Origin: Polyangiaceae bacterium
GTDB lineage: Bacteria > Myxococcota_A > Polyangia > Polyangiales > Polyangiaceae
NCBI GenBank assembly: GCA_020633235.1
Contig: JACKEA010000001.1
Coordinates: 2,232,001 to 2,296,000 of the forward strand
Length of the DNA stretch: 64,000 bases
Direction: 5' to 3'
Shown here: positions 1-9,000 of the stretch, one piece after another
Position numbering within the stretch: the first letter of the stretch is position 1
Layout of the letters: the number at the start of each line of letters is the position of its first letter
The notes under the pieces: model-generated
The model's database searches: none
What the model was told of the DNA's origin: nothing
The model's input: the letters and a program-made list of their open reading frames with translations, nothing else
Program-made: the position numbers and the translations under genes

Positions 1-172
1 GGGCCATGTCCGCCGGACACGGCGGCGCCGGGGGCTTTGCCGAGACCACGGGCGCCGCGACGGGCTTCGCGCTCGCCACGGGACGTGGTGCGGCGGCGCT
101 CTCTTCGCACCCCGCCGTGACGGCCGCCACGAGCAGTAGTCCCAGTCGCAGATCGCGCAAGTCCACGAGCAT
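1..172 (-). CDS. Lipoprotein, C-terminal part outside the window
   Basis: Only the N-terminal 57 codons are present; the gene runs off the left edge. The ATG at 172 opens a basic, then hydrophobic segment ending in a lipobox (T-A-G-C), so the product is probably exported and lipid-anchored. After the cysteine comes an Ala/Pro/Val-rich low-complexity linker and then a further cysteine, as in many lipoproteins of this window. An in-frame ATG at 184 is possible but lies inside a repeat element (174-200), so 172 is preferred. The function cannot be told from the visible part. Confidence 0.6.
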   Translation of the reverse strand, partial: MLVDLRDLRLGLLLVAAVTAGCEESAAAPRPVASAKPVAAPVVSAKPPAPPCPADMA

Positions 173-173
173 A

Positions 174-200
174 GCGACGGGCATCGCGCCGCACCAACAT
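174..200 (-). repeat. REP-like intergenic repeat, single copy
   Basis: Read on the minus strand it starts ATGTTGGTGCGGCGCGATGC and ends CCGTCGC. It belongs to the family seen again at 10465, 17073, 18271, 21639 and 25281. It lies between two divergent genes, directly upstream of the lipoprotein start. Confidence 0.6.
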
Positions 201-252
201 CAAGATGGAAAGGGAGAGGTAGCTTCGTGCCTTGGCGGCGTAAAAGGCCGGC

Positions 253-795
253 ATGGGGCAGTACTTCCAAGGGGTGGCCGTCGATCTGAAGACCCTGGAG
301 CAGCGCGTCGCGCAGCGGGACCCGGCCCTCGTCGAGCGAATGCAGGCACCAACGGTGAGCTACTCGGCGCGCCTCTTGGGGGCGGCACAGACACGGCAGG
401 CGCTCGACGAGCTCCTCGCGGGGGCCATCAGCCGCGAGCTCGATGGCGACTACTACGCGCTCGCGGTGATCGCGCTGGCCTTTGAGCTGGGCACGCGTAC
501 GGGTGCGCCGGACGTGACCTTCGCGGACCTACAGCGGGTGAAGGGGTTCGACGTGCTGTACCCCTACGCCGACGCGAACCTCTGGCCCCTCGGGATCCCG
601 CGCTCCAATTTCGTTCTGGGTGCAACGTACGATGCGGGTCGCTGCCAGGAGGTCCTTGGGCTTCTACAGCAAGCGTATCCGCGGGAGCCCAGCGCGGCGG
701 AGGCGGAATCGAGCAATGTCGCGGTGTTCGCCGCGTTTCGCTGGCTACGTACCGCGGTGGCGGCTGACCAAACCCTGCTGCTCTGCCACATGTAG
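253..795 (+). CDS. Hypothetical protein, 180 aa
   Basis: A soluble-looking protein of 180 residues with no signal peptide or membrane segment. It opens with MGQYFQGVAVDL and contains an acidic helical central part with a motif around LDGDYYALAVIALAFELG. I do not recognise the family. The style (short N-terminal beta strand, then regularly spaced Ala/Leu helices) resembles small immunity or SMI-like cytosolic proteins, but that is only an impression. It stands alone between a divergent lipoprotein gene and a co-directional lipoprotein gene 35 bp downstream. Coding character is good: the GC-rich third position fits this frame. Confidence 0.7.
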   Translation: MGQYFQGVAVDLKTLEQRVAQRDPALVERMQAPTVSYSARLLGAAQTRQALDELLAGAISRELDGDYYALAVIALAFELGTRTGAPDVTFADLQRVKGFDVLYPYADANLWPLGIPRSNFVLGATYDAGRCQEVLGLLQQAYPREPSAAEAESSNVAVFAAFRWLRTAVAADQTLLLCHM

Positions 796-830
796 GGGAG
801 AATGGCCGCGGGCTTCCGTAGGACGCCGAC

Positions 831-1811
831 ATGAGCAGGCGGATCGTCCTGGGTGTAGCTTTCGGTAGCATTCTTCTCGCGTGCTCCTCCTCTGGGGGAG
901 GCGGCGGTGGTTATCCCGACGGCGGCGGGGGCGCCGGCAACTTCGGAGGTCAGGGCGCGGTCGGCGGCTTCGGCAATTCCGCCGGTCAGGGAGCGACAGG
1001 CGGCTTCGGCAACGTCGCCGGCCAGGGCGCAACCGGCGGCTTCGGCGCGACCGGCGGCACGGGCGCGACGGGCGGCTTCGGTGCGACGGGTGGCTTCGGC
1101 GCGACCGGCGGCACCGGCGCCACCGGTGGCTTTGGCGCGACCGGTGGAACCGGCGGTGGTCAGACCTGCGACGAGCCCCTCGACTGCGGCAGCCCGTCGG
1201 TGATGGTGTGCGATCCCGCGACGCTGCAGTGCAGCTCGCCGCAATGTTCCGACACGCTGGTTTGCCCGACGGGAAAGACCTGCGTGATCCAGGCGGACAA
1301 CGTCACCGTGGGCGCTTGCTATCCGGAGTGCATCCCGGGCGGCGCGGCCTGCGCCGGCGGCGCGACCTGCAAGTCTACCTTCGACGCGACCAGCGGTTTC
1401 TGTTGGGCCAGCGGTAGCGCGCAGGAGGGGCAGAGCTGCACATCGAAGCCGGTCAACACGGGCTGCGCCACCGGGCTCATTTGCGCCACCGACCAAGGCG
1501 CCAGCATTTGTCGCAAGACGTGCAGCTTCTGGTCGTCGTTCCCGGGCTGTCCCAGCGGACAGAACTGCGCCATCAACAGCATATGCTTCGCGGAAGCTGG
1601 CGATCCGGCAGCGCTCGGCGCGCCCTGCTCCGTGACTGCGGCCGGCGGCGAGCCCTGCGGCAGCGACGGCCAGGCCTGGCGCGGGATCTGTCAGGACCTG
1701 GGCTCCGGACAAGAGTGCGCCAAGCCCTGCCGCTACAACGTGACCGCCGACTGCACCAGCGGCACCACCTGCAGCGCCGCGAATCCCGGCGAAATCGGCG
1801 TCTGCTACTGA
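831..1811 (+). CDS. Gly-rich, Cys-rich lipoprotein (paralogue of the gene at 5064)
   Basis: The 326-aa product has a lipoprotein signal with Cys18 after ILLA. Residues about 22-108 are a Gly/Ala/Thr/Phe linker built from repeated GATGG-type units. The remaining 215 residues carry more than twenty cysteines, many in pairs roughly 8-12 residues apart, ending in G-V-C-Y. It aligns along its whole length with the protein at 5064, including the shared stretches CRKTC, GDPAA and AWRGIC. Role unknown; a disulfide-stabilised surface protein is the likely form. The stop overlaps the converging Coq4-like gene by 7 bp. Confidence 0.85.
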   Translation: MSRRIVLGVAFGSILLACSSSGGGGGGYPDGGGGAGNFGGQGAVGGFGNSAGQGATGGFGNVAGQGATGGFGATGGTGATGGFGATGGFGATGGTGATGGFGATGGTGGGQTCDEPLDCGSPSVMVCDPATLQCSSPQCSDTLVCPTGKTCVIQADNVTVGACYPECIPGGAACAGGATCKSTFDATSGFCWASGSAQEGQSCTSKPVNTGCATGLICATDQGASICRKTCSFWSSFPGCPSGQNCAINSICFAEAGDPAALGAPCSVTAAGGEPCGSDGQAWRGICQDLGSGQECAKPCRYNVTADCTSGTTCSAANPGEIGVCY

Positions 1812-2380
1812 GCGAGAGCAGCGCGGCGGCGGAGGTTCAACACCACCGCCGCCGGGGGTGCGATCGGCAGCAGCAGCGCCAGGGTCAAGAGCGCGAGCAC
1901 GCCGCCCGCGCTCAGGCTCAGGGCGAAGAGCAGCACGTCCGATACGCGCGCCCGTGGAGGCTCCGCTGCTTGCGTCAGCTGTTGCGGCGTCATCGATAGC
2001 AGCGCCTCGAGGTCGCGACCGTACAGCGTTTCGCTGCGCCGCCCGCGCACGAACGCACGAAAGACTCGGCGTGGGATCAACGCCGCACCGGTGGCCATGC
2101 CGGACAGGTTCAGGTGCCACGCGATCCACACGTTCTTGCAGCCCGCGCCGATCTCCCACGCGGAGATCTCGAGCTCGCTCAGGAAGTCCGTGCCGTAGCC
2201 CGTGAGCAAGTGGTGCAGGTCGTGGTACGGCACCGCCTTGCGGCGCGCCGGCGAGTTGGGAAAGGGGAAGGGGATGGGGCCGAGCTTGAAGTCGACCCAC
2301 GCGGCGGAGTAGCCGCCATCTTCCCCGAAGCCGTTGCTGCGAAAATACTCGTCCCGTAGCGCTCGCAAGGTGTGCTGCAT
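1805..2380 (-). CDS. Coq4-family protein with C-terminal membrane segments
   Basis: The 191-aa product carries the metal-binding signature of the ubiquinone-biosynthesis protein Coq4, HDxxHx11E, as His53-Asp54, His57 and Glu69, followed by the typical LTGYGTD context. In eukaryotes Coq4 supports coenzyme Q assembly; bacterial homologues are less well defined, so a quinone-related role is inferred. The last 45 residues hold two hydrophobic stretches (VLLFALSLSAGGVLAL and a following one), suggesting membrane attachment. ATG at 2380 is chosen because a GGAGG box (2386-2390) sits just upstream; an in-frame TTG at 2392 would include that box. It is divergent from a TetR gene, with a palindrome between them. 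Confidence 0.8.
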   Translation of the reverse strand: MQHTLRALRDEYFRSNGFGEDGGYSAAWVDFKLGPIPFPFPNSPARRKAVPYHDLHHLLTGYGTDFLSELEISAWEIGAGCKNVWIAWHLNLSGMATGAALIPRRVFRAFVRGRRSETLYGRDLEALLSMTPQQLTQAAEPPRARVSDVLLFALSLSAGGVLALLTLALLLPIAPPAAVVLNLRRRAALAQ

Positions 2381-2395
2381 GGTCGCCTCCAATTA

Positions 2396-2409
2396 ATGAC
2401 CATGGTCAT
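2396..2409. promoter_or_regulatory. Candidate TetR operator, 14-bp perfect palindrome
   Basis: ATGACCATGGTCAT is a perfect inverted repeat in an AT-rich patch between the divergent coq4-like gene and the tetR gene. TetR regulators commonly bind such palindromes in the shared promoter region, so it could control both genes. Binding is inferred from position and symmetry only. Confidence 0.5.
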
Positions 2410-2413
2410 ATTT

Positions 2414-2434
2414 ATGTTGGTCCGCCGCGGAAGC
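2414..2434 (+). repeat. REP-like intergenic repeat, single copy (variant B)
   Basis: ATGTTGGTCCGCCGCGGAAG followed by C; matches the copies at 29201 and 57715. It sits five bases beyond the putative TetR operator, inside the same divergent promoter region. Confidence 0.6.
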
Positions 2435-2493
2435 AAGGGGCCTAACAGCACAAACTTGACGCAGAAGTCCAAAAGACCAATGGTTCCGAATAG

Positions 2494-3120
2494 GTGAGTA
2501 CAGTCAGAAAAGCCTCCCCGAGCCGCCGGGCCCAGAACAAGCTCGACAAGCGCGAACGCATTCGCAAAGCGGCCTTCGAGCTGTTCGTGAAGCACGGCTT
2601 CGACGCCACCACCACCAAGGCCGTCGCTAGGCGGGCCAAGATCGCGTCCGGCACGCTCTTCCTGTACGCGAAGGACAAGCGCGATCTGTTGTTCCTCGTG
2701 TTTGGCGAGCGGCTGCGCAGCACGGTGGATGCCCAGATGGCGACGCTGCCACGGCAAGCGGCGCTCTTGGATCAGCTGATGCACGTCTTCGGCGGCTTGT
2801 TTCGCATGTATGGCGAGCAGCCGGAGCTGTCGGCGGCGTTCGTCAAGCACCTGCCCGGAGCGCAAGGGCCCAACGCGGATTCGGTGAACGGCTTGACGCT
2901 CTCGTTCCTGCATCAGGTGTCGATGCTGGTGCAGAGCGCCCAGACGCGGGGCGAGGTGGACGCCGAGGTGCCTCCGATGGTCGCAGCGGGAAACATCTTC
3001 TCGCTCTACTTCGGCGCATTGATGACCTGGCTGTCGGGCTTCGCGACCCTGGAAGCGGCGCTCGAGCCGGGCCTTCGCGACGCGCTGTCGCTGCAGATCC
3101 GCGGACTGTCGCCGCGCTGA
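2494..3120 (+). CDS. TetR/AcrR family transcriptional regulator
   Basis: The 208-aa product has the classic TetR layout. Residues about 18-65 form the DNA-binding domain (I-R-K-A-A-F-E-L-F, then G-F-D-A-T-T-T-K-A-V-A-R-R-A, then the recognition helix ending G-T-L-F-L-Y). A C-terminal all-helical ligand domain follows. The start is a GTG at 2494. It is divergent from the Coq4-like gene and 39 bp upstream of the CocE-type hydrolase, so these two are the most likely targets along with its own promoter. The ligand is unknown. Confidence 0.93.
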   Translation: MSTVRKASPSRRAQNKLDKRERIRKAAFELFVKHGFDATTTKAVARRAKIASGTLFLYAKDKRDLLFLVFGERLRSTVDAQMATLPRQAALLDQLMHVFGGLFRMYGEQPELSAAFVKHLPGAQGPNADSVNGLTLSFLHQVSMLVQSAQTRGEVDAEVPPMVAAGNIFSLYFGALMTWLSGFATLEAALEPGLRDALSLQIRGLSPR

Positions 3121-3159
3121 CGCTTGGTCGCGGAGCGCCGCCGATGTAAGGAGCGCTGC

Positions 3160-5028
3160 GTGAAGCGCTCCCGCGACGCGGACCCCAGCCACGGCGACTA
3201 CCTGCGCCGCCGCCCGCGCCGCGCCCGCGACTATCGGCGAACGAGCCGCTATCTCGTGATGCGAGACGGAACCAAGATCGCCGTCGACGTGTGCGTGCCG
3301 AACGGCCTCGGCAGCGAGCGGGTGCCGACCATACTGCGACAGACGCGCTACTTCCGCCGCTTCCAGGTGCACCCCGCGCTGCGCCGCGTGCTCCGCGCGG
3401 ACACCCTCGATCCGATGAACGCGCCTATGCGCGCGCTGATGACCTCCCGCGGCTATGCCTGGGTGGACGTCGACGCGCGCGGCTCGGGCGCCTCCTTCGG
3501 CGAGCGGCCCTGCCCGTGGTGGCTCGACGGGGAGGTGGCGGACGGCGCGGAGATCGTCGAGTGGATCACCCGGCAGCCGTGGTCCAACGGCCGGGTCGGC
3601 TCCACGGGCGTGTCCTACGACGGCACTACGGCGGAGTTCTTGGCCATCACGGGGCACCCGGCGGTGCGCGCCATCGCGCCGCGGTTCTCGCTGTTCGACG
3701 TGTACACGGACGTCGCGTTTCCCGGCGGGCTACACAACGCGTACTTCACGGAAGCCTGGGAGAGCGCCAACGCCGCGCTGGATCGCAACGCGCCGGGGGA
3801 AATGGTGGCGCTCGTGTATCTGTTGCGACTCCACGGCGCGCTCGATCCCGCCCTCGCGCGGGCGTTGGATCGGCCGCTCACGGCGAACGCGCTGTCCGCG
3901 TTTTTCACGCGAGCCCTCGCGGGAGTCGCGCCGGTGGACGACGACGTGACCTCGACGCTGCTCCGCGCCGCCTTGGGCAGTCACGGGAAGAACTACAACG
4001 TCCACGACGGTGCAGTCGAAACGAGGTTCCGCGACGACTCGCCAAAGAATTCGCCCATCCCCGGTCAGACCTCGGATCTGTTCAGTCCCCACAGCTACGT
4101 GGATCGCATCGGCAGCGTGGCAGTGCTCGGCTACGGCGGCTGGTACGACGGCGCCTACGCCGGCGCCGCGGCGAAGCGACACCAGGCGCTCGTGGCGCGG
4201 GGCAAGGACAGCCGGCTCCTGATCGGACCTTGGGTGCACGGCGGGCAGCTGGACCAGGATCCGGATGCGCCGGTGCGGCCGGCGGCCTTCGATCACGCGG
4301 CGGAGCTCTTGCGCTTCTTCGATCAGTACCTGGAGGCGCCCGGCCGCGTGGCGGCGGAGCTGCCGCGGGTTCGCTACTACTCGATGGGCGAGGGACGCTG
4401 GCGCGCGGCGGAGACGTGGCCGCCACCGGGCATGCGCGAGACGAGCCTGCATCTTTCGCCGGGGCGTGAGCTCCGGCGACAAGGCGTGCGCGGCGGCTTC
4501 GACGTGAGCGAGATGCGCCTGGACGTGGGCGCCGGCAAGCGCAGCCGCTGGCGCACGCTCTTGTGTCCGTTCTTGAACGCCGACGGCGCGGGACGATCAC
4601 CGGACGGCTACCTGGTGTACGACAGCGCGCCGCTCGAGCGCGCGCTCACCATTGCCGGCAGCCCGCTGCTGGCGCTGTCGCTGGCGTCGAGCCGGCCGGA
4701 CACGGCGGTCGTCGTGTACCTGGAGGACGTGGACGGTCGTGGGCGCGGTCGCGGCATCAGCGAGGGGGAGCTCCGCACGCTGCATCGCACGAACGCCGAT
4801 GGCAGCGCGACGTTCCTTTCGCGGGACGCCCTCGCGCTCGCTCCCATGCAGCGTGCGACGCATCACGTTCGCCTGCTACCCGTGGCGCATCGCTTCGCCC
4901 AGGGGCACCGCGTGCGCTTGGTGCTCGGCGCCGCGGACGTGGATCACTTCGCGACGCCAGCCGGAAGCGAGCCGGCGCGCTGGAGCATTGGGCTTTCGGA
5001 GTCGGTGCTGCGGTTGCCGGTGATGTAA
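3160..5028 (+). CDS. CocE/NonD family hydrolase (peptidase S15-like)
   Basis: The 622-aa alpha/beta hydrolase resembles the CocE / X-Pro dipeptidyl-peptidase group, which cleaves esters or acyl-peptides. The nucleophile motif GVSYDG places Ser152, an upstream DARGSGAS motif is typical of the family, and GPWVHG supplies the catalytic His360. The last 200 residues form the C-terminal jelly-roll domain. The GTG at 3160 has an AAGGAG box at 3148-3153; the longer in-frame start at 3124 lacks one. There is no signal peptide, so it is probably cytoplasmic. It may be co-transcribed with tetR. The substrate cannot be deduced. Confidence 0.92.
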   Translation: MKRSRDADPSHGDYLRRRPRRARDYRRTSRYLVMRDGTKIAVDVCVPNGLGSERVPTILRQTRYFRRFQVHPALRRVLRADTLDPMNAPMRALMTSRGYAWVDVDARGSGASFGERPCPWWLDGEVADGAEIVEWITRQPWSNGRVGSTGVSYDGTTAEFLAITGHPAVRAIAPRFSLFDVYTDVAFPGGLHNAYFTEAWESANAALDRNAPGEMVALVYLLRLHGALDPALARALDRPLTANALSAFFTRALAGVAPVDDDVTSTLLRAALGSHGKNYNVHDGAVETRFRDDSPKNSPIPGQTSDLFSPHSYVDRIGSVAVLGYGGWYDGAYAGAAAKRHQALVARGKDSRLLIGPWVHGGQLDQDPDAPVRPAAFDHAAELLRFFDQYLEAPGRVAAELPRVRYYSMGEGRWRAAETWPPPGMRETSLHLSPGRELRRQGVRGGFDVSEMRLDVGAGKRSRWRTLLCPFLNADGAGRSPDGYLVYDSAPLERALTIAGSPLLALSLASSRPDTAVVVYLEDVDGRGRGRGISEGELRTLHRTNADGSATFLSRDALALAPMQRATHHVRLLPVAHRFAQGHRVRLVLGAADVDHFATPAGSEPARWSIGLSESVLRLPVM

Positions 5029-5063
5029 GGGGATGTAACAGGGGCGCGTGGTAGCGCCTGAGC

Positions 5064-5972
5064 ATGAGCAGGCGGTTGGCGACGGGTGCGGCGTTCGTGA
5101 TGTTGGGGTGCTCGTTTGGCACCGGGGGCGGCGGTGGCTACGCGGATGCTGGAGGGGCCGCAGGGCAATCCGGAGCGCCAGGGTCGGGTGGTGCCGGCGC
5201 GATGGGGGGCGACTCTGGCGCGGCCGGCGCGACCGACAGCGGCGTTGGCGCCACGGGCGGGGTCGGCGCCACCGGCGGCGTCGGCGCCACCGGCGGCGTC
5301 GGAGGTTTCGGCGGAGCGGGCGGCACTGTGGGCTGCGTGAACCCGAGCGACTGCGGCGATCCGGCGTCCGTCGTGTGCGATCCCACGACCAAGCTGTGCA
5401 CCGCGCCGCAGTGCACGGCGAGCTCACCCTGTTCGAGTGGAATGACCTGTGTGGCGCAAGCGAAGGACTCGACCGTCGGGGTCTGCTACCCGAAGTGCGT
5501 TCCCGGCGGCGCGTCCTGTGGAGCAGGTGCAACGTGCACGCCCTCCGTCAACGGTGTCCAGGGCTATTGCTGGCCCAGTGGCACGGGGCTGGAAGGGCAG
5601 AGCTGTGCGTACAAGGCCATCACTACCGACTGCGTGACAGGGCTGCTCTGCATTGCCGATCCGTCGGCTGCGGTGTGTCGCAAGACGTGCACCTTCTGGT
5701 CGGCCTACCCCGGATGCCCCGCAGGCCAGAGTTGCTCGTATCGCGGAGTCTGCCTCGCGGCCGCGGGGGATCCGGCGGCAATGGGTGGGACGTGCGCGGC
5801 GACGGCTCCAACGGGTCTCCCCTGCGCCAACGACGGGCTGGCGTGGCGTGGGATCTGTAGCGGCTCCGGCGGAGTCTGCGTGCAACCCTGTCGCGGAGGG
5901 GTGACGGGTGACTGCACGGCCGGAATGACCTGCAGCGCAACCACTCCAGGAAGCGTGGGAGGGTGCTACTGA
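5064..5972 (+). CDS. Gly-rich, Cys-rich lipoprotein (paralogue of the gene at 831)
   Basis: The 302-aa product has a lipobox cysteine at residue 16, a GVGATGG-repeat linker (about residues 20-90) and a cysteine-rich C-terminal region. That region aligns throughout with the protein encoded at 831, with matching cysteine spacing and the same G-C-Y end. Both begin MSRR. The two copies flank the coq4-like/tetR/hydrolase block, which suggests duplication followed by divergence. Function unknown; surface location is inferred from the signal. Confidence 0.85.
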   Translation: MSRRLATGAAFVMLGCSFGTGGGGGYADAGGAAGQSGAPGSGGAGAMGGDSGAAGATDSGVGATGGVGATGGVGATGGVGGFGGAGGTVGCVNPSDCGDPASVVCDPTTKLCTAPQCTASSPCSSGMTCVAQAKDSTVGVCYPKCVPGGASCGAGATCTPSVNGVQGYCWPSGTGLEGQSCAYKAITTDCVTGLLCIADPSAAVCRKTCTFWSAYPGCPAGQSCSYRGVCLAAAGDPAAMGGTCAATAPTGLPCANDGLAWRGICSGSGGVCVQPCRGGVTGDCTAGMTCSATTPGSVGGCY

Positions 5973-6027
5973 CAGGCTGCCACTCTCCTGACAGGGCGCC
6001 GTCGGCAGGCGGCCTTATACTGCGGCG

Positions 6028-9000
6028 ATGGCCGACGCCCTGGCACGCTTCCACGAGCCCGTGCGCGCGTGGTTTTCCGAGTCCCTCGGAGCGCCGACGC
6101 GCGTGCAGCGCGAAGGCTGGCGGCCCATCGTGGAGGGCAAGAGCGCGCTCCTGCTCGCGCCCACGGGTTCCGGCAAGACGCTAGCGGCGTTCCTGGCGGC
6201 GCTCGATCGCCTGTCGTTCTCCGAGGAGCCAAAGAAGAAGGAGCGGCTCCGCGTCTTGTACGTCTCGCCGCTGAAGGCGCTGGTCACGGACGTCGAGCGC
6301 AACCTGAAGAGCCCCATCACCGGCATCGCGCGGGCGGCGGAGCGCCTCGGCATGCCGTTCCGCACGCCGACGGTGGCGATGCGCACGGGGGACACGCCCG
6401 CCAAGGAGCGCGCGGCGTTCCTTCGCGCGCCGGCGGACATCTTGGTGACCACGCCGGAGTCGTTCTACCTCTTGCTCACGTCGCAAGCGCGGGAGCGCTT
6501 GGCCACGGTGGACACCGTGATCGTGGACGAGATCCACTCGCTGGTCGCCACCAAGCGGGGCGCGCATCTGTTCCTGTCGCTGGAGCGGCTTCAGGCCCTG
6601 TGCCCGCGGCCGCTGCAGCGCATCGGGCTCTCGGCCACGCAACGCCCGCTCAATGAGGTCGCGCGGCTGCTCGGCGGTGGCGAGCTGTCCGGGAGCGATT
6701 GGCGGCAGCGTCCGGTGGAGATCGTGGACGCCGGCAGCAAGAAGCAGCTCACGCTCTCGGTCGAGGTGCCGGTGGAGGACATGAGCGCCGCCGCGGCGGA
6801 ATCGCCGGAGCGCTCCCTTTGGCCGTCCATTCATCCGCGGCTGGTGGAGCTCATCCGCGCCCACCAGAGCACGATGATCTTCGTGAACAGCCGCCGTCTC
6901 GCCGAGCGGCTGGCGGGCGCCATCAACGAGCTCGCGGGGGACGAGCTGGCGCTGGCGCACCACGGCTCGCTGGCGCGAGAGCAACGCGTGGTGGTGGAAG
7001 ACCGCCTCAAGCGCGGCACGCTGCCGGCCATCGTGGCGACGTCGTCCCTCGAGCTCGGCATCGACATGGGCGCGGTGGATCTGGTGATCCAGATAGAGTC
7101 GCCGCCCTCCGTCGCTTCGGGCATGCAGCGCATCGGTCGTGCGGGCCACTCCGTGGGCGCGCCTTCGGAAGGCGTGATCCTGCCCAAGCACAAGGGCGAT
7201 CTGCTGGCCTGCGCCGCCGCAACCAAGCGCATGGTCGCGGGCGAGGTGGAGCCCATTCTGTATCCGAGAAATCCGCTGGACGTGTTGGCGCAGCAGATCG
7301 TCGCCATGACCGCGATGGACAGCGTGAGCGTGGATCACGTCTTCGACATCGTGCGCCGCGCGGCGCCTTTCGCGGAGCTGCCGCGGAGCTCCTTCGAAGG
7401 CGTGCTCGACATGCTCAGCGGGCGCTACCCCTCGGACGAGTTCGCGGAGCTCCGCCCGCGGGTCACCTGGGATCGCGTCGGGGGCGTGCTTTCGGCTCGC
7501 CGCGGCGCGCGCCGTTTGGCGGTGGTGAACGCTGGCACGATCCCGGATCGCGGCCTCTACGGCGTGTTCCTGGCGGATGGCGGCGCCGAGAAGAGCCGCC
7601 GCGTGGGCGAGCTCGACGAAGAGATGGTGTTCGAGTCGCGCCCCGGCGAGATCTTCCTGCTGGGCGCGTCCAGCTGGCGCATCGACGACATCACCCACGA
7701 TCGCGTGCTGGTCACGCCGGCGCCGGGTGAGCCCGGGAAGCTGCCCTTCTGGCACGGGGATCGCCCCGGCCGCGCCCCGGAGCTGGGCCGCGCCATTGGG
7801 GAGCTCGCTCGAAAGCTCTCCAAAGAGGATGTCGGTGCGGCGCGGAAACGCCTGGAGAGCGAGCACGGCTTCGATGCCCGCGCTGCGACCAATCTGGTCG
7901 GCTATCTCGCGGAGCAACGCGAGGCGAGCGGCGTGGTGCCGAGCGATCGCGAGCTCGTGGTGGAGCGCTTCATCGACGAGATCGGAGACTGGCGCGTGTG
8001 CTTGCTGTCGCCCTACGGCGCCCGCGTGCACGCCCCCTGGGCCCTCGCCGTCGCGGCGCGCTACCGGCGGGAGACGGGCACCGAGGTCGAGAGCATCTGG
8101 AGCGACGACGGCATCGTGCTGCGCTTTCCCGAAGCGGACGACCCGCCGGACTCCTCGCTGTTCGCGCCGCCGCCGGAAGAGGTGAACGACGCCGTGGTGG
8201 AGGCGCTCGGCACCAGCGCGCTGTTCGCCGCGCGCTTTCGCGAGAACGCCGGTCGCGCGCTGCTCTTGCCCCGGCGCCACCCCGGAAAGCGGAGCCCGCT
8301 CTGGGCCCAGCGCAAGCGCGCTTCGGATCTGCTGCAGGTAGCGGCGCGCTACGGCTCCTTCCCGATCATGCTCGAGACGTACCGCGAGTGCCTGCGGGAC
8401 GTGTTCGACGTACCCGCCTTGGTGGATCTCCTGCGTCGCGTGCAGAGCCGGCAGGTGCGGCTCACCACGGTGGACTCCAAGAAGCCCTCGCCGTTCTCGG
8501 CGACGCTCTTGTTCGGCTACGTCGCGAACTTCATGTACGAGGGCGACGCGCCGCTGGCGGAGCGCCGCGCGCAAGCGCTGACCATCGACCAGGCGCAGCT
8601 CCGGGAGCTGCTCGGCGAAGCGGAGCTCCGGGAGCTCCTCGATCCGGACGTCATCGCGGAGGTCGAGCGCGAGGTGCAGCGCCTCACGGGCTACCGCGTG
8701 CGCGACGCCGACGGCGTGCACGATCTACTCCTGAGCCTCGGGCCGCTGAGCGCAGACGAGATCGCCGAGCGCTCGGAAGGCTTTGCGCAGCAGTGGCTCA
8801 CGGGGCTCCTTGCCTCGCGGCGGGTGCTTTCCGTGACCATCGGCGGACAAACGCAGCTCGCCGCCGCGGAAGACGCCGCGCGGCTGCGCGATGCGGTGGG
8901 CGTGATGCCGCCGCCGGGCTTGCCGGAGGCCTTCCTCGAAGCGGTGGCGGATCCGCTGGGCGATCTGGTGGCGCGCTACGCGCGGACCCACGGTCCGTTC

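Noticed and set aside
564..2300. 578-codon open frame on the minus strand
   Set aside because: It runs antisense to the lipoprotein at 831 and the hypothetical gene at 253, is made of Arg/Ala/Gly low complexity, and has no domain. It is a mirror of high-GC codon bias.
6181..8721. 846-codon open frame antisense to lhr
   Set aside because: lhr is certain from its helicase motifs. The antisense frame is His/Arg/Ala-rich with no motif, as expected from GC-biased third positions.
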